The translations under genes were made by a program, and so were the position numbers. From NCBI GenBank assembly GCA_013397695.1, contig VYZI01000393.1:504267-568266 (forward strand): a DNA stretch of 64,000 nucleotides, given 5' to 3'. The stretch is from Centropus unirufus. Lineage: Eukaryota > Chordata > Aves > Cuculiformes > Centropidae. Every line of letters starts with the position of its first letter. Position 1 is the first letter of the stretch. This document shows positions 12,457 through 25,482 of the stretch, piece by piece. Under the pieces are notes generated by a model. The model searched no databases. It worked only from the letters and a program-made list of their open reading frames with translations, and was not told the DNA's origin.

Positions 12457-15400
12457 ATTGCTTACACGTGACCCTGGAAAAAGTGCTTAATCAAAACTGA
12501 ATCTTTTGTAGAAAGGTAGCAGTTCCAACCACTCTAAGGTAGGGGAACAATGGAAGGTCGGGTTGGGCTGGGAGTATTGATGACACCCAGGGCACAGCAC
12601 CCTCCCGAAAGTCCGGCCACCCTGGAGCTGACAGCGGGCCAGGAGGGTCTTTGCTTGGAGCCAGCCCTGCCAGGAGGGAAAGTGGAGCACCTGGCAGTGT
12701 TAGCCATTTGTATCTACTCCCTGCTTCTAATGGTCAGTTTTGTGGGAAAAGAGAGTACTTGTTTTCTCACAGGTGCTGGATGCAAACACTGTGCATCCTT
12801 GATTTATCTCTTTGTTTTCAGATGCAAATGGCTATGAATGTTTTGGGCTTTTTATTTTTTTTTTAACCCCAAAATATTAAAGATTGTGACGACTGGGCTA
12901 TGCAGGTCAGATGTGCCAGTGGCAGCATGTTTGAGGATATAATTTGGCTATAATTGCTGTGGAGACCCCGTGGAGCAAGGGAGATGCATGTGAACCTCTG
13001 CTGGTTTTGCTTCTATTGATGTCATGGAAATTTTTCCATGTACTCCAACAAAACAAACTAGCTCAAGCCAGTTATTTGGGTGCAGAGGATTTTCTTCAAG
13101 TCAAGTTGCTTCAGAGCAACACGTCTCGGGACTCCTGACAGCTTTATCATTGCAGAGAATAAGACATTCTTGCATGAATGATTTGAAATGGAAAAGATGA
13201 CAACATCTGACTGAAAAATCAGAAAGACAAAAAAAAAAATCGGGGGATCAGCCATGTTTCCATGGCCTCAGGTTGCTGCTGCCCGTGCCGGTGCAGCAGC
13301 CTGCCTCTGTTCCTCCAAGACCATTAAAATATCCCCAATGCAAATATTCACAACAGCAGCCAAAAAAGCAGCAGACCTCTGTGCCTGCCCAAGACCTCTC
13401 TCAGACACAGCAGGGAAAAATGTATGGTGCTTTCACCAGTCACTAACAACTATATATTTTAATACTCCTCTTCAGAGTTAGCCAATGCTGCGGGCCTCAG
13501 CAAGGGCTGTTCCCTGGCAAGCCTCAGGCCTTAGTCATTTTAGCAAAGGTGTGTGTTCAAAGAGAAAGAAATATTTATCCCCGTTTTCCCATTGTTCAAA
13601 GTGTCTTCAGAATTATGCTTGGTCTTAAAACCTGGGGCCAGCCCAAATGTGAATGTTTCAGGAAATTATGTGCATGGAAAAGCACACCATCGTAAATCAG
13701 ACTGTTTTCCAGTTTTAGCTGTAGACTGCATGGCGAGTAATGAATATAATAGGGAAATTACTAAGAAAATTAGCAGTTAATTTAAGGAGTATTTAAAGAG
13801 TGTGTGAAACTACAGCTTGGGAAAACATTTAGTGAAATGGATGTGACTCCTTCCCTTCCGCTGCCTGAGCAGGATTTTCTCCAGTAGCCAAATTTCTGTG
13901 CAGTTCTCTTGCAGCAGAAACATGAGGCTTCCATGCTATTTTGCAGTACGTCAGCTGGTGTGGCCTTTGCACTCATTCAGGAGATCCACAGCCTTGAAAA
14001 CACTGTCCGGCTGCAGCCACTGCCATCGCAAGTGGTTGTTGCAAAAGGAAGCACTACTCAAACAAGGAGGACAGAGGAGGGCTCAGGGGGTGATAATGGG
14101 AGAAGATAAGAAGGAAATTCATCAGCTGGAATGGAGCAGCAGAAGGCCCTAGGCGCTGCAGCCTTGGTGCAACAGCCAGATAGGGAGCAGTGCAGCATCG
14201 AGCGAGAAGATGGGTGTACATCCCATGGATCATCCCCATGGCCAGGCTACTCTGCTCTGCGTTGTCGTACATGCAGAGGGACATTCCCGCTGCTGCCTTC
14301 CCCTGTTACGCTTCTCAGAGCATGAAGGAGGGTACGTCTGCGGTCTCCCGTACCCCAGAAACCCAAGAGCAAAATGTGGTTATCAACTGTTTGTGCCAAA
14401 GAGAGGGTGTAGGCCAATGGACATGAAAAATATGGCACAATTTTAAGTACGAAAGAGAGAAAAAGAGGAATGAAGCATAAGAGAGTTTGCAAAGACAAAA
14501 AACACAGAGATGTGTGCTACCATCTAATCAGGATTGGCTTTGAAATCACACACTTCATATGTCACTGATTGGAAAGTTCTTTTGAATGCAAAGCTGTAAC
14601 TGGACGCAGATCACCCTGGTGCTGGGTTGTGAGCAAGGGTTGTGCAGGCTCAGATGCTGATGTGTGCCCATTCTGCTCCTCCAGGCTCACATAAACCTCC
14701 AGCTGTCTCTTTCTCTGCAGCAGAACATCTGCCCATGGCTCCCACATGGAGGAGAAAGAGAAATTGCAGGGATGGAGCGATTCCGTTTTGCCCAGTGAAT
14801 GATTTTTACAGATGAAGTCTGTCATCTCTTTCATGAGTAACCAGTGTCTTCGGTGACGCTTGTTAATGTACAAATCTCTGTGGTACCTCCGTGCAGTGCA
14901 GCGGAGTGTGACCTGGAGGGGATAGAGTGCAGGAAAGTCAGGCACAGGCGGGACAGGGTAGGATCAGGAGGGGGAGGAGGGCTGGATTTTTCACATTCTG
15001 AGGCAGTAAATTTAAAGGAATGGTGAGCCCGTAAAAGTTTCACTTCTTTCTGGAAAAACATCTGAACTGAAACTTCATACCTGGCATGGGGTTCCTGTGC
15101 ATCCCAGCCTCCTTCTGCCGCTGGGGAGAAATGATGGGACTTTGGGTAACATCCTGGTAGATTCTCCTTGTGGCATAGGCTGTCCCCATGCAGTCTTAGA
15201 GTGCTGCTGTTCATGTTGCTGTAGTTAAGGCTGTACCTGTGTTTCCATTAGAACCCTTTTAATCCACAGATTTATGACCCAGCTGTAAAACTTCAATCCA
15301 GGCTGAAACTTGGCATGGGCAGTCTTCATTCTCCCATCTGTGGAAGGGATTTAAGCAGGTACATCCCAGTAATAACTGTCCGAGTTCGGCTTGTAAATTT

Positions 15401-18201
15401 GGAGCACGACTGCTGATAAAACCGTGAGCTTCTTGGTAGTCCTGGAGTCTGAAATACTTTGTACCTGTGGTGAGGCTGGTGGAAAGCAGCTTGTTTGAAT
15501 TCATATAGCTGAAAATAAATAAAATGTTTGGGTTTTCTCTGCATTTGTTTACATGCACAAGCATATACATTTTCCTTATCATGGCAATATTTTGATTTGT
15601 GTAGCAAATGTCTGAAACTTTGCGGGGTCTTACTCTAAGGCAGAGTTTGATCACTCCCAGGTAGCATAAGAAATGGTACTCATCCTGGTGGAAACAGTAA
15701 AATTTATCTATTGATCATAATAGAAGAAAGCAGGGAAGTAAAAACAGCAGATTGTTTTCAAATGGGATTTTGATCGGATTCTTCTTGAAATATCTTCAAA
15801 ACTGATTCCGTATTGAACTGAAAAATTAGTTTTATTCACGATCACTTTCTCCCATTCTGAATTTCTTTTCTAAAAAGCTACACATTGAATGTACCTGACC
15901 AGGTATTCTAGTAATCTTGTCTGATCCAGCAAATCCTATTTCCCTTTGCGTATTTGTAGTTTTTGAAAATCATTCTGTAACTTAAAAAAATTTCTTCATG
16001 TGTTTAACTGACATTTTTTAGGTCATTTGTCCATAATGTGAATAGCAGAAACATAATGATGAAAGCAGTTTAGCGAGACCAGATTTCTGATCTTCCATGT
16101 GTATTCACAGAGAAGCCCTTGGGAGAGTTTTGGCACAATTTGAGAAGTGGTTTGAAGGGATCTCCATGTGGACTAATGAGTTTATACCTAGCCACTCGGA
16201 AAACTCCTTGACTGTGTTCGGAAAATGTGGGGAGCCTGTGGGTATTGTTTGCCTATGAAATTTTTGCCATCTTCATGGAGGAAGTGAAGTGCTTCTAAAA
16301 ACACCTGTTCTGGAAAAACATTCCTCATCTCCATCTGTAAAGTTCAATTTCTAATTATCCAAACCCAGAAAATCAGAGTTGGATTCAATTTTATTTGAAT
16401 CACTTCAGTCTTAGAAATTTGAGCCTGAAATACAAGGGGGTAGATGTTGGAATTATCAGCGCTTACTGAAGACTGTTTGAGGTCTTCTATGTTTCACGAC
16501 ATTAAATTGGCATCAGATAGCCACTTTAGATCTGTTGGAGGAGAAATGTATCCTAACAGTCAAAGCACACAGAAGGCTTGTATAATACAAGTGAGTTTTA
16601 CGCGAGCTACAAAAAAAAAAGAAGGAGCAGGAGTTTAAGGCAGGAAAGAAAGTTGGAGAAGCAAACTGCAGCGTAGAAAATCTGGAAAAAGTAAAAACAA
16701 TTCAAACAGAGATCAGATAAACAGCTAGCTAGAGCTGGAACAGCTGAAAAAGAAACACAAAAATAGGTAAAGTGAAATTCCAACAAGCCATGAAATCTGT
16801 TTTCCTTAATTTTTCACAGTGGCCTTGAAACCTGATGTTGGAGATTGTTTCTGTTCTTTCACTGGTGGCCAGAAGTTGAGGTTATGATGACCAGATCGTT
16901 TGGTATGGCACTGACATTTCAAGTTAACAGGGATTGCCAAGACTCTCAGTTATGACACTAAAATATACCGCTATTTCTGGGGCCAATTTTCAGACTCTCC
17001 CTCCTGTCTCCACATTGATTTAGGCAACAGATGCATGAAAAGCAAAGCAACATTCAAAATAATCCCTTAGCTGAAGCTGGGGGAAGGCTGGCTAGTGGGC
17101 TGTAGCCAAGATTCCTTAAATGTTACAATGTTTTACATTTCTAAATGTAAAAACTTTCTTTCCAGTGTGAGGTACCAGCCAAGTGTCTTAGTTATGGTAT
17201 CTCAGAGTAAAGCTGGCATATGGCCTTGCGGTCATTTGTGGGTATTGACAGATTTACACCATTGAAGACCAAGTTCAATGTTGTCGGTTTCTCCATCTCT
17301 CCTTTACTTCGTCAGTCTCTTTTTCTCTCAGTTACTATTTGTCAGCTTAAATCTAGTTTGCTGGAAAAATGAAGGCTTGTCACGACCTGGCTCTTCAGGA
17401 GCGAATTGCCTCAAATTCTTCCTGCTAGCCAAGGTATTTTGTAATGCATTGCAAAACAGCAGCAGAATTGATCTCCTTGCACTACATGTACTTTGTGGAC
17501 TGGACACTGTGGGCAGTTTTAATGAGAACTTCATGTGCTGGAGAATTTGTCTCAGCCATTGACTTCAGGGAGATTTTCATCACAGGTCCTTGCTTTTCTA
17601 ATTGCTCTTCCCAAGTAGTGGGATCTGGCTTTGCCCCGCTGTGGGGAACCTGCACAAGCAGCTGCTCAGGGAGCAGATCCCGGAGCTGCTGTGCAAATTA
17701 CGCGATGTGCTTCCGAGTATTTATGATAGCTTCTCACAGGAGGAGTGGTGGATTCCCCATTACACAGACACTAAAAGTCATTGTCCTGCTTTTCTCCCTG
17801 TCATGTTGTTTAATTGGTGTAACTGTTGGTTAGTGCATCGCTAATTCATTTCCCTAGGATCGTCTTCAAATAAGAACTTCTTCCAGAAGGCAGCAGCCTT
17901 TGTTCCTTTATCATGGCAAGCCATAGCACAGTTTGTAGTTGGTTGTAGCACTGTTTGTGCCAGCAGTGAAAAGAGTGTCAGTAAGACCCCACTGTAGCCT
18001 GGGGGACCATGGGTGCTGGGGGAAGCTCCTTCTGTGTGCAATATCAGAATTGAGATTGTTACTGGCTTCCTACTTACTGAATCACAGAAGTGCTGGATGT
18101 TTAGAGGTACTTTTTAAAGTGGGGAGAACTCCTAAAAAAGGCTGCCCTGCTCTGGCCACCTCCAGGCTGCAGGGGTGTTTGTAAACCATAGTCTTTTATA
18201 G

Positions 18202-18239
18202 ATATACATACATGCGTGTGTATATATACACACACACAC
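18202..18239. repeat. Alternating purine-pyrimidine microsatellite (TA/CA/GTG)
   Basis: Thirty-eight consecutive bases alternate purine and pyrimidine without a break, moving from ATAC repeats through GCGTGTG and TATATATA to a (CA)n run. Such tracts are known to favour left-handed Z-DNA and to be length-polymorphic. It lies inside the giant MKX intron. Confidence 0.9.
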
Positions 18240-18754
18240 TCAGATGCATACGCATATTTCCTCAGTGCTCTATTACAGTATCTGAAATTCAAGCCTGGTG
18301 CTTTGCCATTTTTAACCTTACAAGTACTCCTTTCAGCTCAGAGCTGTGCAGTAGTTCACCGTGGCAGGGAACTTTACAAAGATAAAGGAAAAGGGGCTTC
18401 TAATTGTATTATCAAAAAATTATGAGGTATCTTTCTTCCAAGTCCTCATTGAAGTGCTTACTCCAGCTTGCTCAGCAAAGCCCAAAATCCTATTCATGGA
18501 GGCCAGCAGAGAAGGAGAGGCTGACCTGTAGGTAATGATCCCAGTGATCCTTTGTTTTATGCAAAGGTCTTTTTTGCTGGCTAAGCAAAGGTGAAGACAT
18601 GCTTGTTCAAACATTTTAAATTAATACAAATGACAGGCAACTTCATAAGCCCATTTTAGTACTTTCTCCCAGCATTTCTGCTGCTGTTTTTACTCATCGA
18701 CTAATGAGACTGTGAGCGATAACGTCTTCTGCCTACGAGCACACTTAAGCATTA

Positions 18755-18762
18755 ATTTGCAT
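18755..18762 (+). promoter_or_regulatory. POU octamer overlapping homeodomain core
   Basis: ATTTGCAT at 18755-18762 is a perfect octamer (reverse of ATGCAAAT). It overlaps a TTAAT/TAATTT homeodomain core and is preceded by CACTTAAG, an NKX2-like motif, at 18742-18749. A second ATTAAT lies about 45 bp downstream. The motif matches are direct observations; enhancer activity is inference. Confidence 0.3.
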
Positions 18763-21700
18763 TTGCCGTATTTGTTGTGGATCTATATAAAGGTCATTAA
18801 TATTTCTCAGTCCTTTGTACCTCATTCAACTCGCAGGTTGACATCTCTGATTGATTCTCTGCTGTGTTACTTCAAAAGGAGTTAATAATGATGTCTGAGC
18901 CGAAGTGCTTAAGCTTCACCTGATAATCAATGGACAGGCACTCAGATGTTTTAAAACCAAGCCTTTGGAAATGCTTGATGTTGGACAGAACAAAACTCCA
19001 TTGTGCCAAAATCTGGTCTGGTTTTTGAGGTCTTTTGGCCCCAAACCATGCTGCATGGTTTGACACACAATGTTCCTGTGCAAAGCATTTCCAAACTTCA
19101 TTTAGTGAGCTCCAACTGCTTTCAGTGGGATCTTTGCTTGCAGATCAAAGATTTTGACCCTCAGAGAATGTAAGTGCTCATACTTGGGTACTGCTTTTCC
19201 TTCATTCCTTACACAAAATAGGAAAAATAAAGGCTTCATCCAGCCCCATAGTACTGCTACACTTGCTGAGGTTTGAGGAACTCTGTCATCTCTCTGTGGG
19301 TGTTGTGACCACTCAGAGACACCCCTTCCTTGCCCAGAGAAACAGCAACATCCATCCCAGTGTTAGCCCACCAAAACCCTCTCTTGTCTTCGCTTTCTGT
19401 CCTATCCCAAGACCCTCCAGGCGGCAGCTCCGTTCTCCCCCCCGGACCAAAAATTCCATAACAGGGGGGGTGGGACATGGCTCTGCCAAGGCATTGACTT
19501 GAGCTGCTGGTTGCTGCCCACCCTCACCCATGGAGAGGCTGTGTCCCACCACACCACATCTCCTGCATATGAAAAACCAGCCAGCAGCCCTGGCTGGGAA
19601 CAGGAGGTCTCAGGAAAAAGCCAGCTCCGGGGGAGCTGGGTGAAGGGCAGCAGAGGAGGGTTGGAGTAAGGTGTCTGAAAGGGGTAGTGGGGAGAGGTGG
19701 GTTTGCACTGCCCCTCAGGGTGTGAGGAATGTGTGTGTCATGGGTTGCCCAGTAACAGGGCTCACCTTTGTCCTTGGAGAGCTTTGCTCCATCTGAGGAT
19801 TTCATTCCTTCACCCCCCAGTATCTTTACAGCTGAATTATGGGTTTAGAAAAGTCAAATGCCTCAAGATCACAGATATAGGGTGACTGTTTTTAGAGGAG
19901 AGGAGAAGGGAAAAAATCAACAAATTCCTGTGATATATTGTATGTCATCTGTACGTGACACTCCAAGATCTTCAAATGCTTAAACTAAAGACCTAAATAT
20001 AAATTAGTTAGTAAAAATATACCTTAGTTATAATAAAATGATAATAGTGGAACTTGGCAACAGAGCAGCTAATAAATACTGCACTTCTGAAATGTGCCTG
20101 TGATCCAAGTACATACTCTTTTACTGTGTAGTTAAAGCATGTGGCAGGACATGCTAGACCAAGATTTTCTTTTTGTCTTTCCAGTGGAAAACTAAAGTTC
20201 TTTGTTTAAGTGAAGCCCATTGGGAATTTTTCTTAAGTAAAAACAAGGAGCTGAAGATTTCCATTCCCTTCTGCCAACTTTTATCCTCCTCCAAGCCAAA
20301 TTATCGATTAATGGGGCATTAAATATCAAATACTGCCTTGTTATACTCCTCCCCTTTTTTATTTAGGGTCCTTCAATACTTCCTCATTGGTGCTTCAAAC
20401 AAAGCCAAATTAAAAATAAGATACCGTATCAAGAAACTACTGCCCATTCTAAGCCTTTTTGGTCATATAAAAATGAAGGTCAATAATACGGAAGTCATTA
20501 CATTTGCATAGTTCACCTATGCCTGATTTTTTAAAATACAATAATATCTATACTCCGTTAAGATCTTTTTCTTCTTGGGCTTCACTCGTTGCCTTCTTCA
20601 TTAACTGTCTCTATTTTGGTACCCTATAGTTTTGCCAGCAGAGCCTCCAAGTGAATGCTTGACCATATTTTTGTCTGGCTTTCACGAAACCATGATCTGA
20701 CAATAGAATACTTTTCTCTGGGTTTTCCTTTCCCTGGGGGACCATACTTCAAGGGCAACCTGCTTGTCCAGCGTATGAACATGTGGAAAATCCACTGTTC
20801 TGCACTAATGATTTTCAGATGGGCAATTGTTGCTGAAAAGCATCCCAAGAGCAGCAGCTTCTCCATTGTAGCACCTAACCACTTTGGGATCGCATCGCTC
20901 TTGGCTGATCTGGAGTAAACCCTTTGCATTTATGTATAAGATGGTGACATGTGCTGCATCACACATGTAGTAACCGATTTTTTGAGAAAATGAGGGAAAC
21001 ATTCCAGTTGTGGTTCTTTTTTGGCCATTGCAACCCGCATCAAATTCTGACACTTAGTTTAGCTGGAAAACATAAATGTAGGAAAAAGTCAAGCTATGCC
21101 AAAGATCCACAACAGCAAGGCAGAAGCACCCTAAATATTGTCCACAAATTAATCAATTTCAAACTTATGTTTTAAGTATTTACTAGGAGACTTGTCATAT
21201 GCTGGGAGAGAGAAGAACGAGTTTTAAAAAATTTCTATCACTGTTCTTCTCAGAACTGCATGATTTTTAAATAACTTTCACTTCTAATCTGTAATTAAAG
21301 CCAAAGTTTTCTTTTAATTTTAAAAGCTTGTCCTTGGACTAAAATAACATGGAACATTTTTAAACATTGATCCAAGCTGCTGTAGATACATTTTATTTTA
21401 GCCACAAAGCCTGCAGTTGTATTCCTTGCTTTGCCAGATCAGCTACGAATGGTGAGTGTGGCAGTAGTAACTGTGAAGTCCTGGATGCTGCACTGTCAGC
21501 GAGGAGAGTTGTTTTTCTGAAGTTGTTCCTCCCTTTGGGCCCTACTCATGAATGACTTAATCTCTGTGTATGATCAAATGTCATGCAAGTTACTGTGCAC
21601 AGAAGAATCAAGGAATGCTTCTCTTCCCTACGTTCCGTACATGGAATTGCTGTGCCTATCCAGCAAGCAATTGGAGATTGGTAAGGGTGGGTAGTGAGCA

Positions 21701-23838
21701 GCAGCACAAACAGACTCAAAAAACCCACCACAAGCAATATAAAAAGAGAAAGACTAAGAAAAGGGAAAACTTAGAAAGACTGGATATGCAAGTTGGATTG
21801 GGCCATACATAGACAATGCAGTTTGTACTGGGCTGTGCATAGGCAGTACCAGCTGGAGGGCGGAACTGGGCTTTTGTCTGTGGGGTGTTACAGGGGAAAT
21901 AATGTTCACCATGAAAAACAAAAGTTTGCCCCAATATTTTCCCCGGAGCGTTGACCATAAAGATTTTTTCTATTAGCATGTTGCATCTTGAAAAGCAAAC
22001 GGTTACTGTTTTAATGGGCAGATCTCAGTAAGTTCAGGGAATCGGTGCTTCTTAGTCCTATCCTCCTGACCCAATTGCTTGTGTGGTGCAATTCTGTCTT
22101 TTGACAGGATATTTACTCACTTCTCCTGAAGCCAAGTCAGAGATTTCCCTTATTTTTTATGTTATTTACAGGTGAATGCAATACATGGAACTTCTCCTGT
22201 GGTGTTTTGGTATTTTCTTAGAGATCCAGCAGAATACAGGGGATGAAGCAGTGCATAACCGTCACCATATCTTTATAGACTTTTTCCTTGGCCCTTTAAG
22301 TTTCAACAATGTTTTGCTTACATTAGGTGCCACTCTCAGTTAAGAGTGAAGAAAGGACTTAAATTATGTGAGTTGTTTTTCTAGTCCCCAACACTCCGCA
22401 GACAACTGCAAGAAATTCTGTCTGTCTGTCCATGCCCTGGTCTGGTGACAAATTGCTGTAGCAGGACCCTCATGCAAAACAATGACTAGGAGCAAATGGG
22501 GAATAACTCGACTCTGACACTCAACCCCTCCAGCTGTCAATGGAAGCTGTGCTTGTTGTCCAAGGCAGTGACTGGAATAGTCATTTAGCTCTTTCTGAGA
22601 CACTTTCCATCCCTTTAGTACTGACAATGAACTTAAAAGATGTACCTTGCATTTCAGGTAGGTTTTGGCTGAAGTATCCTTCATTTTAGGTCTTGGAGGC
22701 AAGAGGTAGAAAAAAGGATGGAGAGCAAAGGGATAAAGGAAAACTGACACCCAGGTGGGAAAATAAGGAACGGAAAGTTTTTGAAGACTGTAAAGAGAGG
22801 AGAGTGCTGAGAGGACAAGCAAAGGAGAATGCAGAATTGAGAACAAGAACAAAACGGAAGAGAAAAGGGGAGAACAGCACAGGGAAAGGAAGAGCAAAGA
22901 AAAGAGATCAAGGGGATGAAGATAAGAACAGAAAATAGTAGGAAAGCAGATGCGATGGAAATACTGGTAGGAATCTGGATTGTAACTCCAGAATAAATTA
23001 GGGAAGCACAGGACATGTTGGCATTTTTCACAATTCAAAATGAGAAGTTTGACATTTCTGCCTTTCAAAGTGTTTGACAAACAAGGGTAGATAAGCATTC
23101 AAGATATATATTTCACTGCTTTTCTTGGAAGGCACCTTTGAATCTAATTACTGTGTCTTGGCATTTTTTTCCATGTTACACAGGTTAAGAGCAAATATAC
23201 TTCCAGCAAAGGGTATGACCTTGCTTAGAATACAAAACAAATTAATCCAAACTGTTGCCCACAACTCAGGGGAAAAAGTGGGACTGGGAAATACTCTAGT
23301 TCTGGACATGAGGATGAAGGGTGTTTGTGTGAGGTGTCTGGTCATTAATTCTGAAGTTTCTTGTGTATCTACAATCCCTGACTAAGCTGGACACAAAAGT
23401 ACAGGAGAGTTTTCGTAGTTTGTCTTCATCATACCCAACACAGACAATGGCAAATCTCATCAAGATCTGTTCTGAAAACTGTAACTAGTTTTCAGGCTAC
23501 TGTAACACAGTTTGGCAAAATGTGGAGTCTTCACAGTGCTCCTCAAAGTTTGAACTTCTCTCAGGTGTACTCCTTTCTGTACATTTTGCAGATCAGAAAA
23601 CTCCTGTTTAAAAGTTTTTCCAGCCGTCATCTGTAAGTTGCAGGTAAAAAATCTTCATAACTTATTGAAGAGTTGGCTGCGGGCAATGTCTTTTTGTGCC
23701 TCTGAGATGAGTGTTGGTCAGTAGCAAGAAAGGACATCACCTGGGATGGATGGATAGTCTGATCCTGCATAGCAAATCATGCATTCCTATACCGTTCATG
23801 ATGTATAAGAACCTAAAATATGTCATGCCAGATCAGAT

Positions 23839-23852
23839 TATATATATATATA
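23839..23852. repeat. (TA)7 microsatellite
   Basis: Seven uninterrupted TA units inside the giant MKX intron. This is a simple repeat with no further context. Confidence 0.85.
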
Positions 23853-25447
23853 GTTTTCAAGTTCAGCAGAAGGTTTTGTTTCTTTTCCCCCCACCATTTT
23901 TTAAAGAAACAGAATTTATCTGAATTAAAAACATGATTGGTGATGACGAGTGGGTGGTTCTGTTTACCCTGCCACATTATATAGTACCACTTTTACTCCT
24001 TGTTTGGATAGCAGTCACAAGACCCAGATATCAAGCTGTGAAAGTATTTTTCTTGCAGCAGCCTTTCTTTTTTTGGCAGGCAGTGGCTTTGGAGATGCCT
24101 TGCATTTTGTCATGTGATTGGACTGCTGATGAGGTTTCTGTGCTGCCTCATTTTCCTGGATTCCATCTGAATTAACCGTTCTTTGGGTTGCCTTTGTTAG
24201 CACACTTGTGAATGAGTGGGGGTTTGCTTCATAGTGTAATGAGCTCCTAATACTTAGTCTCTGTAAGAAAACAACCCGTAAAGAAGGTATTTGTTTTATG
24301 TGACAAATCTTTTTTCTGTACTGTCCACATTGAAAATGCATTCTTTATTCATAGTAATATTCCTTCCCACAAGGGAAAATGAAGGGAAATGCTTAGCTTA
24401 GTCTTAGTCTTGTAAACACATAAGCTAGTTCTTTGTAAACACATCTTAATTTTCTTTAAACTGAATATTTAGATGTCGAAGATAGAGAAGTTGGGTATGT
24501 TGCACATATGGTTCCTATTGCATCAGAGGTTTTCTTAATTTTGGTATTTTGATTGAAAAGACATTTTTGAAAGCATGCTAACTTTACAGAAACTGTCTGT
24601 CATCTGACTCTGTCTGGTCTAGGTTTTATTCTTCCATCTCTCACCATACTCTGGAAACATCTTCCACTTCAAATGTGTTGCAGTAACAATATCCCTCAGG
24701 GGCTTTGAAATGGCTCTTGATGCTTCTATAGCGCTTGGTGTGGAAACGCTGTTTGGGGTAGTTGATGTTAGGGGTCTGTCAGGGGTTTAAAGGGGAGGGA
24801 ATTAGGAAGGGGGAAGAAAGAGGTTCGGGGTCTACAAATTATTGATGAGGTTTTACCTTATTCCTGGATAATTTATGTCACAAAATGCCTTTGTCTAAAT
24901 AATCTTTAATTGGACAAAATTTCTTTGTACATTACAGAAATACGACAGGTCTGCTTTAAAATATAAGCCATTTTATTAGCATCATGAAACAATTACCTGC
25001 CTTGAAAAGGGAAAATTTCAGTTTGGAATCCAATACCAATTCATTTCCCCTCCTACAAATAATAGGCAGAAAACTTTTCCATTTACCTCTGAAATATGTA
25101 CATGTGAAATATAAAACACATTTGTATTTCAGGCACTGCCGTTAGGTTTTCTCTCAGTGTGGGCATTCGCTGCAGGTGCAGGCTCTGCAGAGAGTTGAGC
25201 AGTGCACATCTGCTTGCAGGTTGCGATGGGATATCTTTTGGAGCTAAGTTTGAGAGCCCTCTCCAGCAGCACCCGGAGCCTTTGCAGCACAGGTGGTGGG
25301 CTCTGACCTGCTGCAGTGAGTGCACCAGATGTGCCACTGGCTTTGGTCTGAATTCTGTAGAAATCCACCTTTCCCAAGCATACAGGATACTTAACAATAA
25401 ATTGCCTTCTTTTTAATCCACTAACACGTACAATATAAAGTCCACAA

Positions 25448-25482
25448 AGGTCACAGAGGTCAATTGTTTATTAAATGCAAAT
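25448..25482 (+). promoter_or_regulatory. DR3 nuclear-receptor element plus POU octamer
   Basis: Two perfect half-sites AGGTCA at 25448-25453 and 25457-25462 are separated by three bases (CAG). This is the direct-repeat-3 arrangement classically bound by vitamin D receptor/RXR. Thirteen bases later a perfect octamer ATGCAAAT occupies 25475-25482, with a forkhead-like TTGTTTA between them. The group sits in an AT-rich block (25430-25800) that looks low in repeats and could be a conserved enhancer of MKX. The motifs are seen; their use in cells is unproven. Confidence 0.4.

Noticed and set aside
22364..23098. Longest open frame in the window (244 codons, minus)
   Set aside because: It arises from a purine-rich plus strand that rarely makes stops on the other strand. 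Composition is low-complexity, no family is recognisable and no splice context is evident.
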